64,000 bases of DNA from Fomes fomentarius (lineage: Eukaryota > Basidiomycota > Agaricomycetes > Polyporales > Polyporaceae), in the NCBI GenBank assembly GCA_022606135.1, contig JABYQN010000010.1, positions 1,488,001-1,552,000 of the forward strand, written 5' to 3'. Shown here piece after piece: positions 12,901 to 23,200 of this stretch. Below the pieces are notes generated by a model, which saw only the letters and a program-made list of their open reading frames with translations, was not told where the DNA came from and made no database searches. Position 1 is the stretch's first letter. The number at the start of each line of letters is the position of its first letter. Position numbers and translations under genes: made by a program.

Positions 12901-14663
12901 TGCTGCGTCAGAAGGTGGCCAGCTGCATGACCCTCCTCATCAGCCACTTTGACATCTTGGGCGCACGGTCGGCGCTGGATGCCAAAAGGGAGAAAGAGCG
13001 GCAGGAGGAGCTTTTGCGGGCACAGACGTCGCAGCAGCAACGCACCGAAGAAGACGAGGAAGAGGCCGCGCTAACCTTTCCGGAGGACGTCGACTCCGTC
13101 CTGGCCTATGCCGACCCGGCCCTGCGCGCGTTCTGGGACAAGGCGGCCACCCTCTCGCGCGAGATCGACGAGCACCGCGCACAGTTAGGCACCGAGAATC
13201 ACATCATCGGACGCGTGCTTGACGAACGTGTACTCGTGGACCGTTCCGTCGTGTTCCTCGCAGGATCCAGTTCTAATATCTCGATCCGTTGGCAGCAGCG
13301 GAGGTTCATCGGCGCAGGGTCGTTTGGGTCCGTGTACCTCGCGATCAACCTCGACTCTAACACGCTCATGGCCGTCAAGGAGATCAAGTTCCAGGAGGCG
13401 GCCGGGCTCACGAATCTATACTCGTATATCCGGGATGAGCTGCAGGTCATGGAGATGCTCCACCATCCGAACGTGGTCGAGTACTACGGTATAGAGGTAC
13501 ACCGTGACAAGGTGTACATCTTCGAGGAGTATTGCCAGGGCGGTAGTCTCGCGGCATTGTTGGAACATGGACGTATCGAGGATGAGGGTATCTTGCAAGT
13601 ATACACGCTGCAGATGCTCGAGGGTCTCGCGTACCTGCACTCCCAGGGTGTCGTCCATCGAGACATCAAGCCTGACAGTCAGTCCATTTTTCCTGTCTGT
13701 CCCCAAGTCCACTAGCTGACAATGCGTGTCCTCAGACATCCTCTTGGACCATATGGGTGTCATCAAGTACGTCGACTTCGGCGCTGCCAAGATCATCGCG
13801 AAGAACCACCGCACGATGCAGCGAACGCGGCGGATGTCGGAGCCCCCAGCTCCTGCCTCAAGCGCAGAACACGCCGCAGAGACAGGCGCGGGTGCAGGCG
13901 CAGGTGCTGCCACACCAGGCAGCGGCCAGTTCGGGATGAATAACAGCCTAACAGGCACACCGATGTACATGTCGCCTGAGGTCATCCGCAACAACAAGCG
14001 CGGACGCCACGGCGCGATGGATATCTGGTCGTTAGGTTGTGTCGTGCTTGAATGTGCGACCGGGCGGAAGCCGTGGAGCAATCTTGACAACGAATGGTTC
14101 GTAAATCCTCAGTTTGGTTTGGTCCTCTGGCCCATGCAACTTTCGCTGACATGACACTTCCACTCATAAGGGCAATCATGTTCCACATCGGTATCACGAC
14201 CCAGCATCCGCCGCTGCCAGAGCCGGGTCAGCTTAGCGAGATGGGCATCGACTTTATCAGGCAATGCCTAATCATCGACCCAGTGCAGCGCCCGACGGCG
14301 ATCGAGCTCATGAACCACCCTTGGATGCTCGACTTCCGCGAGAAGCTGCACAACTACGAAGAAGCCGAGAACATGGCCGGGGGCTCGAGCCCGCCCATCT
14401 CGGCCGAGGGTTCCTTCTTCGAAACCGCCACGGTCGCGCGCCAGGCTGCTATCCTGCAGGAACAGGAGACGGAGCTCATGCAGGCGCAGTCCCCAGACAT
14501 GTCCCCGCTCGAGACCCCGGAAGGTTCGAGCGGCTCGAGCGACTCGTTAGGCTCGGGCGGCCAAAGCGGTCCTGAGCCCGCATCGAGTTCGTCATCCAAT
14601 GAGGATAGTTCAGGTTCCTCGCCCTCGCCTGAGCGTGACCTCAGTGCGATTCCCAGCCTATGA
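9983..14663 (+). CDS. SSK2: Ssk2/Win1-type MAP kinase kinase kinase (stress, HOG pathway)
   Basis: Ssk2/Ssk22/Win1 kinases activate the MAPKK of the osmotic and oxidative stress cascade after relief by the Ssk1 response regulator. The ATG at 9983 gives MPVKRHQPTLF. A long N-terminal regulatory region follows (about 1000 residues, acidic near the start). The kinase domain begins near 13290 with FIGAGSFGSVY, then MAVKEIKF, HRDIKPDN split by an intron after the Asp, KYVDFGAAKI, GTPMYMSPEVI and WSLGCVVLE. Introns are at about 11609-11674, 11927-11991, 13679-13735 and 14099-14169. Between DFG and the SPE motif there is an insertion rich in Ala and Gly. The product ends in a Ser/acidic tail (SSNEDSSGSSPSPERDLS). 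The gene is intact. Confidence 0.93.
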
Positions 14664-16206
14664 TGACTTTACCGCTGCCCGTCACGGACGCTGACGCTGT
14701 ACTTGTAACCCTTTCACCCATGTAGCCTACAGTTCCTCTCGCACTTGGTTTTCTCTTCGGCTTTCCCCGGTTCATGGCATACCTACCGGTTTCTGTTCCA
14801 TACGCGCACTTACACCCCGCTCCCGCTGTATCCCGACATCCGGCACATGGTCATATACGTATACGATCGCGATCCGCACTTAATACTCTTATACACGGTC
14901 AACAGCTACCAGAAGGGGGCTAGGCTTGACAACTACGAAATGTCGAAGGCTTTCATTCTGATGATTGCCAAGGCCATCCACGGCAGATATGGCGACCCCA
15001 ATGCGTACCTAAGGACTGTTCGTCAGTATACCACTGCTGGTCTGGGCCGAGAAGTGGAGCCAGTCAGCCCCAAGATTATAGATTCTACTACGGATGTGAG
15101 TTGTCGTGTTATCCTTTCTAGTCAAACGGGAAACTTAGCGATGTTTCGGTTCATACACGATGACCTCCAGAGGGAGCTGAAGCTGCCGCGTTACGAACAC
15201 GCAAGGAAGTACGCTGCCATATGCCTATCAACGACGCTAGAAGACATACCATTGTAAGAATAGACGAAGGGACTCCGAGTCACCTTCACCTACCAGGCCT
15301 GCTTTGTTCAGTTCAGCCTCAGTGAATGGAAAAGCTTCGACAGGTCAGTTTGGAATGGACGAAGGGGAAAATTTACGAGTAGAAGCTCTGAATTGGTCTC
15401 CTGTTCCGGACATGTTACCAAACTGGTGCCCACAACAGAAGATATAAACTCCGAAAGGGCTCATCAACCTGAGTTACTTATTCGACTTACCTAGACTCCG
15501 GTCCAATTCCCCAAATTATTCAGGACCGGAACAGGAGACCATTCCGGTCGATATCCCACGCTTATTCTGGGGGCGTCGGGTCGTGTTGGGGGATACATGA
15601 TGAAGTGTTTGGCCTGGGGCGAACACGAGAGAGTTGAGCGTACATGGGAATTGGTATGCTGTGTTCCAGCGCAAGGAGCGACATGGCCGTCATCTCGAGG
15701 TTGCACCAGTAATACCCTCTGATCTTTCAAGTCCCAAGTTTGCATAGTAGTGACTGCCACAAAAGGGAAATTTCCTTATCCAAATTCAGCGCCATTCCAA
15801 GCTCTTAGCGCCAGCAAGACCTCCGTTTTGCATATTGGAGCAGCATGCATGTACTTCTACAAGCACACAGAGCAAGGAGCTTCGATTCGATCTACAGTAA
15901 TACACGCAGCAACAGCAAACAGCAAAAGGGACCACCCGGTGATCAGAAAGTGAAAGGTAGATGAACAAGAAGATGAAGGGATACAACTCGCAGGCAGGGC
16001 ATTCTTGGTGGTGTATGGGTTGTGCGAGTGTGGGCGGCGGGTGGAATCGAAAAAGCTACAGTAGTGGTGAGAATTCACATCGATAGCGGTGCCAGGTGGT
16101 GGCGAATGCAGTCAAAGCGCGAGCTGCTCAAGTCTCTGGTGCTTCAGGCTCTCAAGTGTTCAGTGCCCAATACATAATACTCAGTCTCAATCTCCGTCAA
16201 CTGAAT
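14664..16206. other. Convergent intergenic region, 1.5 kb
   Basis: This is the 3' flank of the MAPKKK and of the membrane-protein gene. It contains one 170-codon open frame on the plus strand (14745-15257) with no family resemblance and no splice context, and the inverted repeat at 15394-15541. No gene is supported with confidence. Confidence 0.5.
15394..15541. repeat. Separated 16-base inverted repeat
   Basis: TGGTCTCCTGTTCCGG at 15394-15409 is exactly reverse-complemented by CCGGAACAGGAGACCA at 15526-15541, with 116 bases between. The arms could be the ends of a small non-autonomous element or a hairpin in a 3' UTR. I did not see clear target-site duplications. Confidence 0.6.
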
Positions 16207-18961
16207 CTACTCGATCACCCAGCGCCTGGTGGTGCCGTTCGGCGAACCCGAAGACCCAGCAGAGCCCGCGCTGTTCGCCGACGACACGCTCATTTGGCTG
16301 CCCCGGCTGTCGTGCCGGCTCAGCGTGGTAGGCGAGGAGCGGAGTGAGTTCGAGCGCATCGTGTCCGTAGGTGAGGAGCGGAACGGGTTCGAGCGCATCG
16401 TGTCCGTGGGCGAAGAGCGGAACGAGTTCGAGCGCGTCGTGTCCGTGGGCGTCACGAATGGGTTGCTGCTGCTGCCGTCCGAGGTCCAGGTGGTGCCCGA
16501 GTGGAAGCGGGGGCCCATGCTACGCGGCGTGAAGCGCATCTGCGACGGCGGCGGGACCTCCTGACCGGAGCCGAAGGTGACCGAGTACGTGGGGATCTTG
16601 TCGTCGGACGGGAACGCGAACTTCTCCGAGTCGTACACCTTTTCGACGTCAGGAGTATAGGGCGAGTCCATAAGCTCCTCGTGCGCGTTGACTATTGCAA
16701 GGATGGAACAGTTGGGATTAGCGAGACAGTAACGAGGGGGATAGGAGGCCAGGCACTCACGATAGCGCGTCAGGCCCTTGCCAAAGTTGATGCGGCAGAT
16801 GGAGCCCAGGATGAGAGTCACAGTCGTGAGGGCGACGGCGATTGACGTCATCAAGCTAAAGAACAGCCAAGTGACATACGTCCAACGGAAGGTGGGCGCG
16901 ATAAACATGGCCGCCCAGCCGACGAGCACAAGGACAGCAATGGCGAGGAAGATCAACATGCGAATCCTGTACTCCTTGCGGACAGAAATCCAACCCTGAA
17001 AGATGACAATGATATGTGAGTGGAGTGCAAGGTACGCGGGGATAACCAAGCACTGACCGTTGTGAGCCAAGGGACTAGGAGCTTGATGGAACAATGATGA
17101 GATGACTACTTATGCGTATCAAAAGCGCAGACTACTTACCACCAGCACCGTGATCATAACAGCCTTGAACGCGGTAGGCTCATGGGTCAAGCGGCCGATG
17201 TTGCCATTGTACACCTGGTCGATCCAGAGGGCCGCTGATGTTCCAACGAAGAACAACGAGAGTTGGATGGCGATGGAGAGCATCAAGACAAGGTTGTAGA
17301 CTCGGTTGATAGTGCGCGACGCGCCAACACGCTTGAAAGTCTGCCAGCCGAACGTCTGAAGACTGAAAGTCAATCATAGTAATCACCTTAGAAAATAATC
17401 GTACCTTCATCAACCTCCAGCTGAGGAAGGCAGAGACGAGTAGGGCGAAACCGTTGAGAGCCATGCTCGGGATCTCAGCGTTCGACCGGGCCTTCCAGTA
17501 GTGAGGGAGAAGGTTGATACCACAAGCTCCCTTGGTCGTCAAGGTGGTGAACCTGCGGTGGAAAACCTCGGTGTTGAACTGAAAAGACGAGAGTCAGTAT
17601 AGAGATGTGCATAGTAAACATAGAAACTTGCTCACGATTTGGAAGGCACCCCAAGCGGTAGCCAAGATGTGAGTGAGGAGCGAGGCAACGCTAGTCGCGA
17701 AAATCAATATACAGCTACATACGAGAAGATTATTTACTCACATGTGAGGGATAGACTCGTTCATCAATGCAACCAACGACATGCCGAGGAGCCAGAACTG
17801 GAAAGCGATAAAGGCGATATCCTCCCGCTTGGTGTTCGCCACGCTGAAAATCTGTCAGTTACGTGTCCCCGTTCCAAACAGCCGAGTTCTCACTTATCGG
17901 CAGGCCAGTTCAAAGTGTACAAACACTTGCGCGGCAGTTCGACTTCATGCCTACCATCGAGACCGCCAAGGTCGACTTTAGCAGTGCCGTTAAGAGCGAG
18001 GCGGATCTTATTCAGAGCCGAGAGGTCATCTCTCTTGCTGAAGAGGAAGTCGAGCTTTGTGGGCTCCGTCTCTTCCACCTCATCATCGGATTCTTCGTCA
18101 CTGCTCTCGCTCTCGCTATCACTGCTCTCGCTTTCGACTTCTTCGTCATCGCTCTCATCAGCGTCCTTGAGGTTGACCTTCGGGGTGGCAGAGGCCGTAG
18201 CGTTAACGCCGGTGCTGGTAGTAGTAGCCGAGATAGTAGCGCTGACGCCGGTGCTGGGAGCGGTAGTAGTGGAGAGGGTGTCTTTGGAAGAAGAGGTAGC
18301 AGATGCGGTTGATGATGAAGCAAGAGATGTGACAGAAAGAGTGGCAGACAAAGGAGCTGACGAAGATTGAGCAGTGGATGAGGAAGCAGAGGCAGTCGAA
18401 GAGCCAGACACTGAGTTAGTGCTCTCGTTGCTGCTCTCGGCGTAGGCCAGGTCGCCATTGGTAGACTTGGCAGAGCTGAGGCCGTCCCAGACCAAGGTGC
18501 AGGAAGCGGAGTCAAGAGTGTTGGGAACTCTCTCGCACATGCGGAGATCGCCGTCGTAGACGGCAAAACCAGTGTCAGTGGCATTGCCTTGAACAATGAG
18601 TGAGTTGAGGAAGGTGACAGCTTCGGCATTGGCCACGAACGCTTGAACCTGGAAGACGACCTGAACGATGCAGTGGAGGACCGAGAAGATGAAGTAGATC
18701 TTCGTGAGGCGGGAGAAGGTTACGCGCTCCCACTGCAAGACGAGGACAAATTCATTGTTAGAGTTGGCCGAATGTACGCAAGTGGCACCGCGTCCGACTG
18801 CGAGTATCACAGTCGCGTTCATGTCACATTTGCTGCGTAAATGCTCCCCACAACCGCGTCTCTATCCCCTCACACGACGGCGGTGCCAGACGGATGATAT
18901 GATGGACACTCACGAAAAGCTTCAAGCCGCCAACGAGAGGGTTGTGCGTGAAGAATTGCAT
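16207..18961 (-). CDS. Multi-pass membrane protein of unknown function
   Basis: I do not recognise the family by name. The ATG at 18961 begins MQFFTHNPLVGGLKLF. Hydrophobic segments follow: IYFIFSVLHCIVQVVFQV (near 18650); MALNGFALLVSAFLSW (near 17430); LVLMLSIAIQLSLFFVG (near 17250); FKAVMITVLVVSS (near 17150); MLIFLAIAVLVLVGWAAMF (near 16930); and WLFFSLMTSIAVALTTVTLI (near 16830). Between the first two is a large hydrophilic loop: a Cys pair (CERVPN, SCTLVW), a long Ser/Thr run, and an acidic Ser/Glu/Asp block near 18060-18170. The C-terminal tail is Ser-rich with three 13-residue repeats. An exon with KVYAFFRA at 19040-19200 could lie upstream, but its strongest donor gives a stop, so I keep 18961 as the start. 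A surface sensor or transporter-like role is a guess. Confidence 0.75.
16328..16444 (-). repeat. 39-base tandem repeat, three copies, inside the membrane-protein tail
   Basis: Three head-to-tail copies (16328-16366, 16367-16405, 16406-16444) encode a 13-residue unit like TDTMRSNPFRSSP. The copies differ at several bases, so this is an old or selected expansion in the cytosolic-type tail. Confidence 0.85.
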
Positions 18962-20220
18962 TGTGTAGGTTCTGTGCATTCATTGCAGAACAACGGCGGA
19001 TGAGTATGTTGCGTCACAGGAATAATATATCCGAGAGACAAGTACTCACAAGCTCTGAAGAACGCGTAAACCTTGGCAGAAGATCGAGATGCCGCTAGGG
19101 CGAGAAAAGCGAGGTGAAGCCCAGCCAGTGCAACTTCAACAATCTCGGAGACGGAAAGCAAACGACGGACCCGCCCGCCGGCTGCGATCCTAGAAAGGAT
19201 TTGAAGGAGAGAGTTGGGGGGGAAGGAGGGAGTGGTGATGGTAGGAACCAAGAAGCCCTGGTGCCGTCTGGAGAGTGAGGGAGGCCTGTCCAAACGTACT
19301 CTCCCGATCGCCCAGACCGGCGCCTATGCCGCTGCCGTCAATCAGTCTCATTCGGTCACGGTCTCCATGCCCAAAGGCCCGTGGCAACCGCCAGTCTTCG
19401 CTCGCCAAATCCGCTCATCCGCCCATCGTTTGGGGTCCATAATAATAATGTCCAGCTAGCGCGTATCCTGCACCTTCGCATCCTCAGCCTCGCGACTCCA
19501 ACGCGCAGTCCAAACAAAGCTCGCATGTTGCCAACTTTCAGAACCAACCGCAGATAGCAGGGCGGTGTACCCTCGGACCTCGCTCCAGCCACAACGCCGA
19601 CGCTTCTTCTTGTTCACCTTCTTGCCAGGCCCCAGTGCGCACAGCAACAGCACTGCTGCTTCCCCGTTCCATGTACCTCCCATATGGTGTACGCTGAAAG
19701 CGCGTCGCAACGACTGACAGACCGTGCATCCGGCGTGGGGAACCTTCCTTCCTCCGTGCATCGTGTACGAAAGAACTTTCAGGGTGCGTACTTACGATGA
19801 CAATGATCGCACGATATTGATTCACCGATGGCTCTGATGACTCGCGGGCCTATGTAGTGCTCGTGTCATCCGTGCGCAGCGCGCGACGAGCGATTACTTA
19901 CTGATGCGCGTCGTCCAGGGCACTATAGTGAAATCACACGACAAGTGCTCATGTACAGAAAGGTGTACAGTTTCTACAGCCAAAGCACTGCCGAAAACAG
20001 CACAGCGAATGCTATCGGTGAATTGCGCGACCGCACGATTGTGATTATCTCCGTTGTTTGTCGAACAAACTATGGCAGTGCGTTGTTCAACCAACCCCAC
20101 CTTCTTTTGCTTGGCATCTGGCGGTAGTCCACTTACCGCCGAAAGTCGATCTTGAGTGCGAATTGGAGACCAGCGGGCCTCCATGCATACATGCCAGAAG
20201 CACGACGGGAACGATCTACA
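18962..20220. other. Intergenic region with possible upstream exon of the membrane-protein gene
   Basis: On the minus strand, 19040-19250 encodes a mildly hydrophobic stretch ending SSAKVYAFFRA with a GTGAGT donor; it may be a 5' exon or 5' UTR of the gene at 16207-18961. From 19300 to 20220 I see only short frames without resemblance and a purine-rich tract near 19196-19250. Confidence 0.45.
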
Positions 20221-23200
20221 CTACACCTGATACCAACGCCTTCCAGCCAAGAACCAGAACGTGAACTTCTCTTCCTGTTCGTCAGCAGGCCCGCCGTCGA
20301 ACGTCCTGTGCACACGATCAACCCGTGGAGTGATGTACCGCGCCTCCTGCAACGTCTGCAGCACCTCACATACTTCATCCCGGTCATACACTGATCGGAG
20401 TCGCCATCGAATGTCCGCCTATCATGTCCGAACGCGTCAGCAACAGCCCAACTGCACATATTACACCCATCATCGGATGCTGCGACACTCACCTGTGATA
20501 TACCTGGACGGAGGAGGACGATGCCCAGGACCGCACGCAGCGCGGCCTCCCACACTTCACTCAATTTCCGTCCATAGATGTCTAGCCATCGACGAGGGAA
20601 TAACATAGATTTGCGTTCCGCACTCCCCGGACTGTCCGCACTCTCCGTGTTATAGACGGTTACCGTCCATGGACGAATTGCACCCGCCGACACGAGGACG
20701 ACCGCGGCGTAGCCGGTCCAATATGCGAGTGGAGCAGTGGCAGCGGCATCCGTCATGCGCTGAACGACCGAGAAGAGCGTGTCCTTCGGGACGGGATCTA
20801 GCTTCGTCTGCGTTCATTTCGCGTACGAGAGAGCGCGAGAAATTCCATGATCAGCGACCGCAGTAAATAGCCAAGTTGTTGCTAGCAACTCACAAGAAGC
20901 TCCTGCTTCGTGACGCCCTTCGAGCCCGCCGCGTGCAGCGCCCCCAGGACCTTCGCCACCGCCGTACGTTCGTCCTCTCCGTCCGTGGCGCGCACAAGAG
21001 ACATTTTCGCTTGCTCGAGGCACGCTTCACAGTCGACCAGACCGTCCGACGTGCGCCGGCAGAACGCGATCTCGCCATCGGCCGTCTGACCGTGTTCGCA
21101 TGCATCTTCATGACGTGCAAGGCCGGGAGATTGATCCACGTCCATATACATGCTCACGTCCGCCGCCATCCCCGACGGCACACCTCTGTCCGAGCCCGAA
21201 GGCTCAATGATAGGCTCGGTGACGAAGGGCTCGCTGCTAGGTCCGGCGACGTTCGCGTACCGGACGCGGAGAGCCGTCTCGATATCGTCATCGTCTGGCA
21301 GACACAGAAGATGCTGTCAGTTTCAGCAAGCGCGGATACACACGCGAATCGACGTTGGACGGCCCACGCACCGGCTTTCTTGCTGTTCCAGTCAATCATC
21401 GCACGCATGGACTGCGGGTGGGACGTATCTATATCAAACCGTACCTGTCAAGTACGTAGTCAGTCGGACAGTGACTCGGCCATATCGTACACCCTGTGTC
21501 AACAGTGCACATGGGGGAAGGGAAGCTAGAGACTCAGACGTACCTTGTTCTCCGAAGCTAGCTCCAGTATGAACGCGGTGTCGCCGTCGCTTGCCAACAA
21601 CGACCACTCCTGCCCCCGCTCGTTACCGTCCTGCTGCGCGATAAGATCGTCAAGCGCCGCCGCATCTTGGAAGAGCTCGGACGCGAGGGGTCCGCCCAAC
21701 GCGTTTTGGTTACTAGCGTCATACCATGAAATTAGAGTTCGGCCAACTCGGGCACCAACGCGAAGGCGGTGCTGCGTACCTATCTGAGATTTTGAGCGCG
21801 CGCCCTGGCTTCGACTTCGTGGGGTCTCGAATCATCTTCGCGAGCACGCCGCGACTGAGGAGCTCTGCCGTCGTCAGGCGCACAGGCTCTTCACCAACAG
21901 CTTTCAGGAACTGGGACCCGGCGTCGGCGTCGTAAGTTTCGGTCGGGTTCCCGAGTGCCATCTGTATAGCCACCGTCGGTCAGTTATGCTGCTTGAATGT
22001 GTTCATATGGTGATAAGAAAGTAAGACCGACCTTGACTGCTGCCTCTGCTACTTGTAGGAAGTCCGAGTCGTATGACGTGACTGGCGGCAGGTCTGCGAC
22101 CTCGGAAGTGAACGCGTTGTGCACGAACTGCTTTTCGCGAGCCTCTTCCGCTACGACAGTCCACATGAAGTCCCATGGAGGGGCAGTCGGAACCTTCTCA
22201 GCAACGTCGAAATGCTTCTCGATGTCGTCTATCGAAGCCGGCAGCTCGACATTGGCGCGTACCTCTACGAACCCGACGCGTCTGTAACAAACGAATGTAT
22301 GTGTGTCAGTGCAATGCAATCATAACCAATGCACACAGCGCTTGCTCACATTGCGTTCTTGTCGATGTGCTTCCGGAGGAACTTGATATGGGTCCTGAGG
22401 TCAAAGTTCGTTGCGCTCTCCGGGTCTGGGTCTGGTAGCTCGTCTGTCCCGCGGTGCTGCATCCACAAGTCATACCACTTGTCTTCCAGACGAGCTAGAT
22501 ACGTCTCGACTCGCGTGTCTTCCTTCATATGCACTAAACGCTGCCGTACGGAGTTCCGGGGCACAGCCGGGAAGACTTGTTCCACGGCGCCCCAGTCGAG
22601 ACGGGTGGGACCACGGCACCTCGCCTTGATGATAACCGAGGCATCTCGAGCAAGCTCGTCGTACTGGTTGTTCCAGAGGAAGCGATGTCTGCGCGGTGTC
22701 TTGACGTCTACATCGTCTGGCGGTGGTTTAGCGCTTGCGGTGACCCAGACGTACAGACGTAGAACGACGTACCTGTGTCCTTCTCCTTGCCCTTCTTACT
22801 CTTCTTCTTCTTCTTTGACGAGCTCGCCTCCTTCACGGCACGAGGTACCTGCGACGCAATGAGGTCATCCACATCTGCCTCCTGCACACTAGTTACCACA
22901 GGCGGGGGCGGCGCAGGCTTAACCACTGGCGTATGCGTAAACAGCGGCGCGCGCGAAGTCGATAGCAGCTTCTCCGCGACCATATCTGCCTCCTTGATTG
23001 CGTCTGCGATCCTCGTCTCCCACTTCTCGCTCGCCTTGCCTGAACCACTTATAAACTTCGCCTTGATCCGTCGCACACGCTGCTCCGCAGACGGTCTGAG
23101 CTCGCTAGGGTGCACGCGCGCGACCATCGCGTCCCAGTCCCGCTCGCGCTGCTCCTTCGCAGCCGCCGCACGGCGCGCGAGGACTGCGCCGGCTTCCTCG

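Noticed and set aside
14745..15257. 170-codon open frame on the plus strand after the MAPKKK
   Set aside because: No motif or family resemblance, no clear codon bias, and it lies in a 3' flank; kept only as a note.
17639..18370. 243-codon plus-strand frame
   Set aside because: Antisense of the Ser/acidic loop of the membrane protein; runs of Ser and Leu arise from the low-complexity codons.
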